Positions 7,863-16,444 of a stretch of DNA of 64,000 bases are shown here, one piece after another. The position numbers and the translations under genes are program-made. How positions within the stretch are numbered: the first letter of the stretch is position 1; the number at the start of each line of letters is the position of its first letter. The stretch spans positions 1,488,001 to 1,552,000 of the forward strand of contig NZ_CP096203.1 of assembly GCF_023195755.1 (NCBI RefSeq). The letters are read 5' to 3'. The notes beneath the pieces are model-generated. The model did not search any database. It saw only the letters and a list, made by a program, of their open reading frames with translations, and had not been told where the DNA came from. This stretch comes from Chryseobacterium nepalense. Lineage in GTDB: Bacteria > Bacteroidota > Bacteroidia > Flavobacteriales > Weeksellaceae.

Positions 7863-9179
7863 TTAACTATTATTTATGATTCTTTTGTGCTGTAAAGACA
7901 CAAATTTTGAACTCTGAACATTCTTAAGGTAATTAGTAAGCGATGATCTGCTCATGCTATCTTTCGTAAGATAAATCTTTCCATGATATTCTTCCACGAT
8001 ATCATCCAGCCTGTCGATTAACTTTCTTAGTTTTGAATTTACTTTAAAATCTAATGCTAATGAATAGCCTTCAAAAGGAAAGGAATTATAAGCCTGTGGA
8101 TTTTCTTTCCCGTACAGCTTTAACACTGCCAGAAATGAGCCGTTTCCGCTATTGGCAATTGTTTCAAGGATTTTCCTCATCCCCTCTTTACCTTTTTCTT
8201 TGGGAATCATCATCTGGTATTGAATAAACCCCGATTTTCCATAGATCCTGTTCCAGTCTTTTACAAAATCAAGAGGATAAAAAAATGTTTCGTAATCAAT
8301 AAAGTCTGTTATTTCTTTTTTAGATTGCTTTTTAAAGTAAAAATAATTAAAGATCTTTACGGTAAAAGCATTTAAAACAAATCCCGGAAAATAAAAAGGG
8401 ACTTTGGGTTCAAACTTTTTTTTAAGCCTTAGAGGCTGATCTCTGAATTTTTGAGGCAGTTCATGCTGAAAGGCGTGTTCTCCTCTCATCAAAATACTTC
8501 TTCCAATATTTTTACCTTTTTGAAGACAGTCGATCCATGCTACATTATAGGTCCAGCTTTCACTTTCTTCGAAGAGTCTGAAAATTTCATCAAGATTTTC
8601 CGCTTTAATACTTTCCTGACGAATATATGCCGTCTGAATATTTTTAAGCCTGAATTTTGCAGTAAGAATAATTCCAGTAAGTCCCATGCCTCCAATGGTA
8701 GACCAGAATTTTTCAGAGTTTTCCTCTCTCGAACAGGTAATAATATCGCCATTTTCAATCATTAATTTAAACTCAATGACGTATTCTGAAAAACATCCTT
8801 CGCTATGATGATTTTTACCATGAACATCTGATGCAATGGCTCCTCCTACCGACACGAATTTTGTTCCCGGAGTAACATAGAGGAAATATCCCTGTGGTAC
8901 GGCAATTTCCAGGACATCAGAAAGCAAAACTCCGGATTCGCATTCGATAATTCCGTTTAACCGGTCAAAGCTTATGAATTTATTGAGCTTTTTTGTTGAA
9001 AATATATATTCTCCCAGTGAAGCATCTCCGTAGCATCTTCCGTTGCCTCTTGCGATCACTTCATTATGGGTAAGCACAAACTCTTTTATTTTCTGGAAAG
9101 TGTCTTCAGACCTCATTTCCTTTTCCACAATGGGGTAATTTCCCCAGTTGGTTACTTTCTGTACAAAATCCGGCTTCAT
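7863..9179 (-). CDS. FAD-binding oxidoreductase, DprE1-like
   Basis: This 438-residue protein has a vanillyl-alcohol-oxidase-type FAD domain, with ARGNGRCYGDAS near residue 43 and VGGAIASDVHGKNHH at 111-125. The latter is nearly identical to the flavin-contact region of mycobacterial DprE1. The C-terminal half holds the substrate domain, including YLTKDS with Lys406 matching the essential DprE1 lysine. DprE1 oxidises the 2-hydroxyl of decaprenylphosphoryl-ribose. At the position of the mycobacterial cysteine targeted by benzothiazinones, my alignment gives Ala375 (GYSLALDF). It overlaps the UbiA gene by four bases and precedes the SDR gene by five. Family assignment is strong; the lipid carrier and final glycan are unknown. 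Confidence 0.88.
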   Translation of the reverse strand: MKPDFVQKVTNWGNYPIVEKEMRSEDTFQKIKEFVLTHNEVIARGNGRCYGDASLGEYIFSTKKLNKFISFDRLNGIIECESGVLLSDVLEIAVPQGYFLYVTPGTKFVSVGGAIASDVHGKNHHSEGCFSEYVIEFKLMIENGDIITCSREENSEKFWSTIGGMGLTGIILTAKFRLKNIQTAYIRQESIKAENLDEIFRLFEESESWTYNVAWIDCLQKGKNIGRSILMRGEHAFQHELPQKFRDQPLRLKKKFEPKVPFYFPGFVLNAFTVKIFNYFYFKKQSKKEITDFIDYETFFYPLDFVKDWNRIYGKSGFIQYQMMIPKEKGKEGMRKILETIANSGNGSFLAVLKLYGKENPQAYNSFPFEGYSLALDFKVNSKLRKLIDRLDDIVEEYHGKIYLTKDSMSRSSLTNYLKNVQSSKFVSLQHKRIINNS

Positions 9180-10063
9180 TTTTTAAAATATATTTGAATT
9201 AAAAATGCAGCTACCCACAATAATAAAGTAACCTGAATATATCTGTCACGATACACAATTTTGGTGGGAGATTCTGTTCTGTTGTAAACCAGCGTCTGCT
9301 GTAAATATCTTAAAAAAGCAAAAACAACGAAAATTACTGTAAAAAAAACGCGCTGATGAAATTTTGCCTGCACTTCCGGTGAAAGCGTAAACATCAGATA
9401 ACATACTATAGCAAGCGTTACAGAAATAGAAAGTGCAATATCTGCAAACTGAACATTATATCCGTCCAAAGCTTTTCTTGTTTTACCCGAGATCTGTGCA
9501 TTGATGAGTTCCCCTCTTCTTTTACCTATAGCCAATACAAGGGCAAGTACGAAAGTCAGTAAAATAGCCCACTGAGAAATACTGATCCCGGTAATATATC
9601 CTCCTGCTAAAACCCTAAGCACAAATCCCAGAGCAATAATGGAAATATCAATAATAGGAACGTGCTTCAGCCTGAATGTATAAGCAAGATTCATCAAAAA
9701 ATAAGAAGCGATGATGGTAGCAAATTTCCATAGATTTTGTTGAAAATAAGCCTGCGAAAAAAACACCAACGCAATATCTGCTGCAATAAGCCCAATAAAA
9801 ATTGCTATTGCCTGAGATTTTGAAATGGCCCCGCTGGCCAAAGGTCTTCTTCTCTTTTCGGGGTGTTTTTTATCTGCTTCGATATCATTATAATCATTCA
9901 GGATATAAACGGCACTTGCTGCCAGAGAGAAAATAATGAAAGCGAAAATACTTTTGGAAAGCAGATCGATATTTTTAATATTACCGGAAAAAAATAGCGG
10001 AACAAAAACAAACAGGTTTTTTACCCATTGCTCTACACGGAGCAGTTTAAAATATTTCTTCAT
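9176..10063 (-). CDS. UbiA-type phosphoribosyltransferase (DPPR synthase-like)
   Basis: A 295-residue membrane protein with about eight helices and the UbiA aspartate motif at residues 56-64 (NDYNDIEAD), followed by KHPEKRRRPLASG. The RRRPLASG stretch is typical of the decaprenyl-phosphate phosphoribosyltransferase branch rather than menaquinone or haem prenyltransferases. That branch transfers phosphoribose from PRPP onto a polyprenyl phosphate. It is the first gene of a four-gene set (UbiA, DprE1-like, DprE2-like, HAD), overlapping the next gene by ATGA. The combination supports the assignment more than either gene alone. Alternative UbiA activities cannot be excluded from sequence. Confidence 0.88.
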   Translation of the reverse strand: MKKYFKLLRVEQWVKNLFVFVPLFFSGNIKNIDLLSKSIFAFIIFSLAASAVYILNDYNDIEADKKHPEKRRRPLASGAISKSQAIAIFIGLIAADIALVFFSQAYFQQNLWKFATIIASYFLMNLAYTFRLKHVPIIDISIIALGFVLRVLAGGYITGISISQWAILLTFVLALVLAIGKRRGELINAQISGKTRKALDGYNVQFADIALSISVTLAIVCYLMFTLSPEVQAKFHQRVFFTVIFVVFAFLRYLQQTLVYNRTESPTKIVYRDRYIQVTLLLWVAAFLIQIYFKK

Positions 10064-10109
10064 TTATGTTATTTCAAATACAAAAATAATAATTTTAAAG
10101 AAAGCCAGC

Positions 10110-10145
10110 ATAAAAATACAAAAATAACCGCAAAAGCGGTTATTT
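10110..10145 (-). terminator. Intrinsic terminator of the OmpA lipoprotein gene
   Basis: The reverse strand forms a 10-bp perfect stem (AAATAACCGC/GCGGTTATTT) with a 4-base loop, running into TTTTTGTATTTTT, 24 bases after the stop codon at 10169. Confidence 0.8.
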
Positions 10146-10168
10146 AAGAAAATATTTATATGTGATTA

Positions 10169-10858
10169 CTATTGTCCGTTCTGTGCATCATTGATCATCT
10201 TTTCATTCGCTGTGATCGCAAATTCAACCCTTCTGTTTTTTGCTCTTCCTGCATCCGTATCATTAGAAGCTACCGGCATTGCTTCACCTTCTCCTTTAGC
10301 AAATAATCTGCTGGAAGCAATTCCTTTTCCCATCAAATAAGATTTTACGGAGCCTGCTCTTCTTTCTGAAAGTGACATATTATAGGAATCCGATCCTTTG
10401 CTGTCCGTGTGTCCATAAATATTGATGTTAGTATCCGGGTTATTAACAAGGACCTGTGCCAGCTTATCAAGATTGGTTTTAGCAGTAGTTGTGAGGGCAG
10501 ATGAGTCAAAATCAAAATTAACAATACTTTCATTTAAAGTAATTTTGATACCGTCTCCCACTCGTTCAACCTCGGCTCCAGGTAAAGTTTCTTTAATTTC
10601 TCTTGCCTGCTTATCCATTTTAGAACCGATTACATTACCGGCTACACCGCCAATAACACCTCCTAAAACAGCACCGATAGCTCCATTTCCTCCTCTTCCT
10701 ACATTGTTACCGAGAATACCTCCGATTACAGCTCCTGATGCTACACCTACTGCAGTACCTCTCTGCTGATGGTTAGAATTCTTTACAGCTTCACAACTTG
10801 TAAGCAATAAAGCTGAAGATAAAAAAAGGCCCCCTATATATGTTTTTGTAAATTTCAT
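10169..10858 (-). CDS. OmpA family lipoprotein with glycine zipper
   Basis: The 229-residue protein carries a lipoprotein signal ending LLTSC (Cys22). A glycine-zipper segment follows (about 35-80, many GxxxG-like steps), of a kind that can pack against membranes. The second half is an OmpA C-terminal domain with FDFDSSAL, IYGHTDSKG and NMSLSERRA, then RVEFAI. This domain binds the diaminopimelate of peptidoglycan, so the protein should tether the outer membrane to the cell wall. It resembles the YiaD/YfiB type. It has its own terminator and is separated by 41 bases from the lipocalin gene upstream; the two are probably co-transcribed. Confidence 0.93.
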   Translation of the reverse strand: MKFTKTYIGGLFLSSALLLTSCEAVKNSNHQQRGTAVGVASGAVIGGILGNNVGRGGNGAIGAVLGGVIGGVAGNVIGSKMDKQAREIKETLPGAEVERVGDGIKITLNESIVNFDFDSSALTTTAKTNLDKLAQVLVNNPDTNINIYGHTDSKGSDSYNMSLSERRAGSVKSYLMGKGIASSRLFAKGEGEAMPVASNDTDAGRAKNRRVEFAITANEKMINDAQNGQ

Positions 10859-10899
10859 TTCTCTTTATTTTAATGTTAATATTAATTCGGCAGTACCTA

Positions 10900-11394
10900 T
10901 TATTTCATTCCTGTTCTTTCGAAGTTATATACAATCCTTACATTTTCTCCGTCTGATGGAATATTCTGTTCCAGTGAAAACTGATCTGTGGTTTGGCTTG
11001 TAAGTGTAAGGGTATATCCGGCCGTATTTTGTTTGGCTTTCGTACCTTCGGCAATTTTTTTAAAGCTAAAAGTATTCCCGTTTGCCACATCAATTTTAAT
11101 CGGCTGTGTAAAACCTGCTCCACAAGTTCCGCCCCCATTAACGGTGTAAGCACCAGTCCAATTGTTAGGAATCAATCTCCAGTGGCTTCCTACAAAACAT
11201 TGTGCATCAATTCCATCATCAAACGGCTTTACTTTGAACTGTTTATCATAATTTACACTGACAATTTGCCAGTCTCCTTTCATTTTAAGAAATTCTGATC
11301 TTTGGTTTTGAGCCGTTTTCGCATTTTTAACCCCGGAACAAGATACTGCAAAAACTGAAGCTCCCAGCATCGCTGTAAATAGTAACTTTTTCAT
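10900..11394 (-). CDS. Lipocalin-like lipoprotein
   Basis: This 164-residue protein has a lipoprotein signal (FAVSC, Cys19) followed by a compact beta-rich domain. GDWQIVSVNYD near the start matches the GxW entry motif of lipocalin-like domains, and the repeat ends YNFERTG. Two cysteines in the middle (about residues 66 and 91) could form a disulfide. Such proteins sit in the outer membrane and may bind small hydrophobic ligands; the ligand is unknown. It lies just upstream of the OmpA lipoprotein gene in the same direction, so both probably serve the outer membrane and share a transcript. Confidence 0.8.
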   Translation of the reverse strand: MKKLLFTAMLGASVFAVSCSGVKNAKTAQNQRSEFLKMKGDWQIVSVNYDKQFKVKPFDDGIDAQCFVGSHWRLIPNNWTGAYTVNGGGTCGAGFTQPIKIDVANGNTFSFKKIAEGTKAKQNTAGYTLTLTSQTTDQFSLEQNIPSDGENVRIVYNFERTGMK

Positions 11395-11461
11395 ATTGTA
11401 GTTTATTATTTTTTGTTAAAATAAAATTACAAAAAACCGTGCCAAAAATATAAAATAGCAA

Positions 11462-11490
11462 TAAAAAAAGTCCGAAAATTTCGGACTTTA
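11462..11490 (-). terminator. Intrinsic terminator of the subtilase gene
   Basis: The reverse strand reads AAAGTCCGAAA-TT-TTCGGACTTT and then a T run, 32 bases after the stop of the S8 peptidase gene. It is a strong, almost perfect palindrome. Confidence 0.85.
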
Positions 11491-11521
11491 TATGAATTAA
11501 GGCTTAATATAAGCAGATAAA

Positions 11522-13198
11522 CTATTTTTTAACAGTCTTTTTTATGGATTTTGTAGCCTTTTTAGATGAACCGGATTTCCCGTTATAGAAATTGGTATAT
11601 GCATATTCCGCAGCTTTTTTCAGGTCGATAACTCCACCGGCTTCAGAATAGGTACCAAACTCATTTGCCGTGCTCGGATTGCTTGATTTAACTAAAGATT
11701 CAATAACCTGAGCCGGTGTAAGACCAGGCATATAAGCTAACAGAACAGCTGCTGCACCTGCTACTACCGGAGAAGCCATTGATGTTCCCTGAAGATATTT
11801 ATATTCGCTGTGAGGAACGGTAGAATAAATTTCCTGCCCCGGTGCAAATACATTTACCATTTTTTTATTGTAATTGGAAAAACTTGCTCTTAACGCATTA
11901 TTGTCGTTGGTACTTGCTCCTACTACCAAAACGTTATTTACAAACGGCTTATCATCTGTTACATTTTTGAAATTTGTAGGATAAGCAAGATGTTCTGCAA
12001 CGTCTTCATTTTCATTACCGGCTGCTTTCACTAATAAAACGCCTTTATCCTGAGCATATTTGAATGCATCCCAAACTACATTTTTACCGGGAGAAACCGG
12101 TTTTCCGAAGCTCATATTTAATACTTTCGCTCCGTTGTCTACAGCATACCGAATCGCATTGGCTACATCTTTATCCCTCTCATCACCATTAGGAACGGTT
12201 CTTACAGACATGATTTTGGCAACTTTTGAAGCTACTCCATACTGTGTTTCATTTCCGTTTGGCAATCCTGCAATAATTCCGGCAACGTGTGTTCCGTGTT
12301 CTGCATCAGGACCTTCGTAATGATTGTTTCCATATTTTTTTTCGGAATAATCATCATAATTATCGCCTACGATTTCTTTTCTCGGATCGTAATCAAGATT
12401 ATACTGCTTTTCCTGTGGACCGAAATAATCTAATGCTTCTTTAATTTGTCCGCTCATCGCCTTTTCGAATTCTGCGGCAGATTTGCCTTTAAATTCCGGG
12501 CTTTGTGCTACCTGAGCCAAGACCTGTGCAGCCATTGCTTCTTTTTGATCAGCAGGTTTTATTGTCGCCACATTTTCAGGAGTAACAGGTTTTCCATTCA
12601 ACAGCTTTACCATTGTAGGAATTGCTTCATTGATCATTGTATAAGTTTGGAAACCTTGTCTTGCCTCCATACTTTTTTTGGTGAAGATATCCTTCGATTT
12701 CATATACATCGCAAATTCTTCCGGCATTTTTGCCTGGTTTGCTTTGTTTTTGGCAGAATCCTCACCTTCGAAAACAGGTTTGTATTTAGCAACAACGCGT
12801 GTTACTTCCATATTGTCGATATCAATATCTCCGTTTTTTCCACCGATGAAATTCCATCCGTGAACATCGTCAATGTATCCGTTTCCGTCATCATCTTTAC
12901 CGTTACCAGGAACTTCATTCGGGTTGCTCCATACATTTTTAACAAGCCCGGGATGGTCTACTTGGACACCGCTATCTAAAACACCTACAACAACGGTTTT
13001 AGGTTTAAGCCCTTTGGATTCTAAATATTTATAAGCATTGTCTGTGTTAACTCCATAAATTTTTGTAGTAGCAAAATCTTTATGATACCATGTCATAAGA
13101 TCCTTATCTTTCATCGGATCAGAGTCCGCTTTGGCTTCCTGCGCGTGCGAGAAACCGAATCCCACTAAAAAAATAGCGGCTAATAATACCTTTTTCAT
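11522..13198 (-). CDS. Secreted S8 family serine peptidase (subtilase)
   Basis: A 558-residue secreted subtilisin-like protease. A signal peptide ends at HAQ (about residue 20). The catalytic triad is Asp75 in VGVLDSGVQ, His301 in HGTHVAG and Ser473 in GTSMASP, with the oxyanion Asn395 in AAGNE. Between Asp and His lies an insertion of roughly 190 residues, much larger than in subtilisin and common in Bacteroidota members. No long propeptide precedes the Asp motif and no type IX secretion C-terminal domain is visible; the end is a lysine-rich tail (KKATKSIKKTVKK). It is probably periplasmic or secreted and takes part in protein degradation. It follows the WbqC gene by one base but has its own terminator. 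Confidence 0.94.
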   Translation of the reverse strand: MKKVLLAAIFLVGFGFSHAQEAKADSDPMKDKDLMTWYHKDFATTKIYGVNTDNAYKYLESKGLKPKTVVVGVLDSGVQVDHPGLVKNVWSNPNEVPGNGKDDDGNGYIDDVHGWNFIGGKNGDIDIDNMEVTRVVAKYKPVFEGEDSAKNKANQAKMPEEFAMYMKSKDIFTKKSMEARQGFQTYTMINEAIPTMVKLLNGKPVTPENVATIKPADQKEAMAAQVLAQVAQSPEFKGKSAAEFEKAMSGQIKEALDYFGPQEKQYNLDYDPRKEIVGDNYDDYSEKKYGNNHYEGPDAEHGTHVAGIIAGLPNGNETQYGVASKVAKIMSVRTVPNGDERDKDVANAIRYAVDNGAKVLNMSFGKPVSPGKNVVWDAFKYAQDKGVLLVKAAGNENEDVAEHLAYPTNFKNVTDDKPFVNNVLVVGASTNDNNALRASFSNYNKKMVNVFAPGQEIYSTVPHSEYKYLQGTSMASPVVAGAAAVLLAYMPGLTPAQVIESLVKSSNPSTANEFGTYSEAGGVIDLKKAAEYAYTNFYNGKSGSSKKATKSIKKTVKK

Positions 13199-13199
13199 G

Positions 13200-13817
13200 T
13201 TAGTATGATTGTTTAATATTTTTAATATAAGTAAGAGATTCGGGTCCTTTGTTACAAATAAGATCTAAAATTGATAAATCTTTTAAGAATCCTGATTTAT
13301 CGGAAAATGTCTGATAATATTCTTCCATCTCAAATTCTGAATTTTTTTTTGCTGAAAATTTTTCCCTGAAATTTAGTTCTTGAGGATTTTTGATGTATTC
13401 TACATTCAAAGAGTATGCCTTTTCGGTTTTAAGAATCTGTTGAATGATTTCAAGTGCTTTCAGATTAAAGTCCAGCAGGTTTTTTTCTTTAATTTCAAAA
13501 ATTTTCCTAAGCTTATCTTCATAGAACTCGAAATACGGAGAACTTTGATACGCTGTTTTAATAGACTTCCAGTGGAGGTTTTGCCAATCTTCCCGGTACG
13601 AAATTTCAATATCTTTATATTCTCTTTTCCCGTTATGGGAAATAGGTATAATTAAAGATAGTTTACCATTTGCTCCGTATATATTGGCTCTGTTTCTGTA
13701 GGTCTGCTTCGGAAAGCTTTCAAACTGTTCAAATATAATTTCATTTTCAGAATTCAGAAAAGCTGAAAACCATGAGATAGGTGGTAAATAAAATACCGGT
13801 AATAATATTGTGTTCAT
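13200..13817 (-). CDS. WbqC family protein
   Basis: This 205-residue protein has the WbqC N-terminal signature (LPVFYLPPISWFSAFLNS) and the family's central SYREDWQNLHWKSIKTAYQSSPYFEFY block. WbqC-like proteins occur in O-antigen and envelope clusters and are thought to act in sugar or amino-acid attachment, without a proven reaction. It is cytoplasmic by appearance. In Bacteroidota it is often found after a signal-peptidase gene, as here: the signal-peptidase-like paralogue ends four bases upstream and the subtilase starts one base after its stop codon. The family call is strong; the molecular role is unknown. Confidence 0.88.
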   Translation of the reverse strand: MNTILLPVFYLPPISWFSAFLNSENEIIFEQFESFPKQTYRNRANIYGANGKLSLIIPISHNGKREYKDIEISYREDWQNLHWKSIKTAYQSSPYFEFYEDKLRKIFEIKEKNLLDFNLKALEIIQQILKTEKAYSLNVEYIKNPQELNFREKFSAKKNSEFEMEEYYQTFSDKSGFLKDLSILDLICNKGPESLTYIKNIKQSY

Positions 13818-13821
13818 AATT

Positions 13822-14499
13822 TTAATTTTTAGGATAAATAACGCTTCCCGTTATTTCACTTTCATCAACAAATCCAATAAACCTTGAATCCAGACTTGCA
13901 TTTCTATTATCTCCAAGAAAAAACACTTTTCCCGGAGGAATCGTAACCGGTCCGAAATTATCTGCCGTCCAATCTTTATGGTAAATTTTCACAATATCCT
14001 TATCTTGATTGGGATTTATGAACCTTTCGTAAAAGAAGTGGTCACTAAGTTGATTTTCGCTTAGATTAGTCAGGAAGTAGTTATAATCGATCTGGTAGAA
14101 TTCATTTTCAGAAACTCCTTTTAACATTAAATCATTAACAAAAGCTCTGTCAATTTTATATAAATGTTTTAAACGAATTCCCTTATCAGCCAATCCGTTA
14201 TTTACAAATAGATTACCATTTTTAATCTGGATCTTATCTCCCTCTGTACCTACTAGTCTTTGAATATAGACACCTTTACCAAATTTTTCTGAGTTTTGAT
14301 TATACGTCAATAATTTAAATTTTTCATAAGGAAGGATATTGGTAACAATCACAAATGAACCTTTTTTTATGTTTGGTTCACAACCAGCCTGGGGTACATA
14401 AGCATATTGCAAAACTCCGGAGAGTTTTGCAATAATTAAAAGCGTAATAATAAAGCTTCCTGCAAGGAGAACTATATTGTAAATTTTATTTTTAAACAT
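13822..14499 (-). CDS. Signal peptidase I-like protein lacking catalytic residues
   Basis: From the ATG at 14499 (five bases after lepB ends) this protein has 225 residues: one N-terminal membrane helix, then an S26 fold with RLVGTEGDKI and the C-terminal GDNRNASLDSRFIGFV box. The active site is altered. Where LepB has the nucleophile Ser in PTGSM, this protein reads PQAGC, placing Gly39 at the serine and Cys40 beside it. Where LepB has the general-base Lys in YVKR, this reads YIQR (Gln80). Both dyad residues are therefore missing while the fold-defining boxes persist. It probably binds rather than cuts signal peptides, perhaps modulating LepB. A longer frame to 14592 overlaps lepB and is less likely. 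Confidence 0.82.
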   Translation of the reverse strand: MFKNKIYNIVLLAGSFIITLLIIAKLSGVLQYAYVPQAGCEPNIKKGSFVIVTNILPYEKFKLLTYNQNSEKFGKGVYIQRLVGTEGDKIQIKNGNLFVNNGLADKGIRLKHLYKIDRAFVNDLMLKGVSENEFYQIDYNYFLTNLSENQLSDHFFYERFINPNQDKDIVKIYHKDWTADNFGPVTIPPGKVFFLGDNRNASLDSRFIGFVDESEITGSVIYPKN

Positions 14500-14504
14500 C
14501 AGAT

Positions 14505-16178
14505 TTATTCGTCGTCTGTTTTTTTCTTTCTGAATAATTTCACAAAATATTCCCATCCGAAGAATAAGATAAGAATCATTGCTGCGATCCACCAGTAAGA
14601 AGTTTTGTTAGCTTCTCCGGTGTTTGTTGCTTTAAACATTCTGTCCCAACGAATTGTTTTTCCAAAGAACCATCCTTTATTTGCCTGATAGGAAGAACTC
14701 GCATCAGAGAAAGCTCCCTCTATACTTAACCATGTAAACATCGGTTTTCCGACAATATTTTCTTCAGGAACAAAACCGAAGAACCTTGCATCTAACGATG
14801 CATCTCTGTTGTCTCCCACCATCATATAGTAATCCTGTTTGATGGTGTACTGATTGGTTTCTTTCCCGTTGATAAAAATTTTACCATTTTTATTTTCTAA
14901 ACTATTGTGTTCGTACTCGGAAATGATCCACTGATATTCCGGCAGTGTTTCCTGATTTAAAGTAACCACATCGCCTTTTTTAGGAATCCTCAAAGGACCG
15001 TACCAATCCTGATTCCATGGTTTATTGATCGGGAAAATAGATTGAGTAGTATCAATACTTTTTGTATAAGCGCTTTTATCAGCATTAAGTTTATAAGAAA
15101 TTGTTGCCGAATCTTTAGGATTAATATTTTCTTCAATACTAATCACATTAGGCAAAGCTTTAATATCTTTAGCCGTTTGATCCGTAAGCCCCTGAAACAT
15201 GTAGGTAAATCCGCCTTTTTCATTCTGCATTTCTCTTACAGGCAAAAATCCGTAAGTATTATACATACCCGGAATATCAAGCTGGGTTCCTGTGTTTACT
15301 GTATAAGCATGCTGAATTTCCTGATCTCCTAAAATCGTCTCCGGTTTTCCGTTGACATATAATCTTCCGCCTCTCATTTCAAAAGTATCGCCTGCAACAG
15401 CTACACATCTTTTTACGTAAGGATCTTTTCTGTCGATCGCCGTGTGTACTGAATCCTGAGGATAATTGAAAACGACCACATCATGTTTCTGCGGTTTATT
15501 AAACTGCAATATTCTTTCGTAAGGTAACTTTACTCCATCAACGTATGACTTTGGATCGTCTTTAGGATTCCCTTTTTCACCGGCATCGAAAATTGTTCCC
15601 TGAAGAAAAGGTATGGCCAATGGACGCATCGGAAGTCTGTATCCGTAGCTCCATTTATTAACGAAAAGGAAATCTCCCACGAGTAAAGTTCTTTCCATAG
15701 ATCCTGTAGGAATCCCGAAAGGCTGGGTAACGAAAACGTGGATGATCGTTGCAAAAACCACTGCAAAAGTCACCGACCCCAGGAAAGAGTCTTTCTTCTT
15801 TGCTTCTTTCTCTTCATCTGTAAGAAACAATTCATTTTCATCTTCCAACTCTACATCTTTACCATAATTAACGGTTGCCATGTATATAAAAGGAAGGATT
15901 ACCGTAAGAAGCTGATCCTTGAAAAGCGTTTTCCCGAACTTTTTCATCAGGTATAAATGAAACACTGACATCATAATCGGTCCTACGATCGGTAAATACG
16001 ACAGTATAGCCCACCATTTCGGGTGTTTGGTTTCCTTTAAAATAATAAAATAGTTGTAGAAAGGAATAAAAGCGAAGAGTGGATTATACCCGAGCTTTTT
16101 GAACAGTTTCCATGTTGAAATCCCCATCAATACAGATAAAATGAGAACGTAAACTGTATAAGTTAAAAAATAATTCAT
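14505..16178 (-). CDS. lepB: Signal peptidase I
   Basis: This 557-residue inner-membrane protease removes signal peptides from exported proteins. The first 100 residues contain extra membrane helices (DUF5684-like), then a charged linker and the S26 catalytic domain begin. The nucleophile is Ser160 (IPTGSMERT) and the base Lys256 (PYVKRCVAVAGD); the GDNRDASLDARFFGF box follows, and a final helix and a basic tail end the protein. It is larger than E. coli LepB because of the N-terminal helices and an insertion between the catalytic boxes, as usual in Flavobacteriia. It is directly followed by a catalytically defective paralogue and WbqC, which suggests co-expression. Confidence 0.95.
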   Translation of the reverse strand: MNYFLTYTVYVLILSVLMGISTWKLFKKLGYNPLFAFIPFYNYFIILKETKHPKWWAILSYLPIVGPIMMSVFHLYLMKKFGKTLFKDQLLTVILPFIYMATVNYGKDVELEDENELFLTDEEKEAKKKDSFLGSVTFAVVFATIIHVFVTQPFGIPTGSMERTLLVGDFLFVNKWSYGYRLPMRPLAIPFLQGTIFDAGEKGNPKDDPKSYVDGVKLPYERILQFNKPQKHDVVVFNYPQDSVHTAIDRKDPYVKRCVAVAGDTFEMRGGRLYVNGKPETILGDQEIQHAYTVNTGTQLDIPGMYNTYGFLPVREMQNEKGGFTYMFQGLTDQTAKDIKALPNVISIEENINPKDSATISYKLNADKSAYTKSIDTTQSIFPINKPWNQDWYGPLRIPKKGDVVTLNQETLPEYQWIISEYEHNSLENKNGKIFINGKETNQYTIKQDYYMMVGDNRDASLDARFFGFVPEENIVGKPMFTWLSIEGAFSDASSSYQANKGWFFGKTIRWDRMFKATNTGEANKTSYWWIAAMILILFFGWEYFVKLFRKKKTDDE

Positions 16179-16361
16179 AAATTTTTGTGCCTAATCTATA
16201 ATATAAGTAATGTGTAATGCGCAATGAGTAATTTTTATTGCTGATCATTACTACTAATTAGTTTGCAATGTAGGAATTTTGTTACAAATTAATTTGATTA
16301 TCCGTTATTAATCATCATACTTTATTTAACGAAAAGCTCGCATTTTTTTAAATGCTAATCT

Positions 16362-16400
16362 TTTTTAAGTTCGCAAAGCCGTTTCACTCATCTAAGACCA
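16362..16400. repeat. Partial copy of intergenic repeat family (GCAAAG...GTTTCACTCA)
   Basis: The stretch AAGTTCGCAAAGCCGTTTC plus ACTCA matches the 3' half of longer copies at 17171-17252 and 50105-50185. It lies in the 266-base gap between lepB and dapB, which otherwise shows only AT-rich sequence. Confidence 0.6.
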
Positions 16401-16444
16401 CAATAGCTTTTTCAATTATGACAAATTACGGACATTCACTCAAA

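Noticed and set aside
12446..12979. 177-codon open frame antisense to the subtilase
   Set aside because: Composition is Cys/Phe/His-rich as expected for an antisense shadow; the opposite strand encodes intact catalytic motifs.
11522..13198. Type IX secretion substrate
   Set aside because: The C-terminus is a short Lys-rich tail without the conserved beta-sandwich sorting domain.
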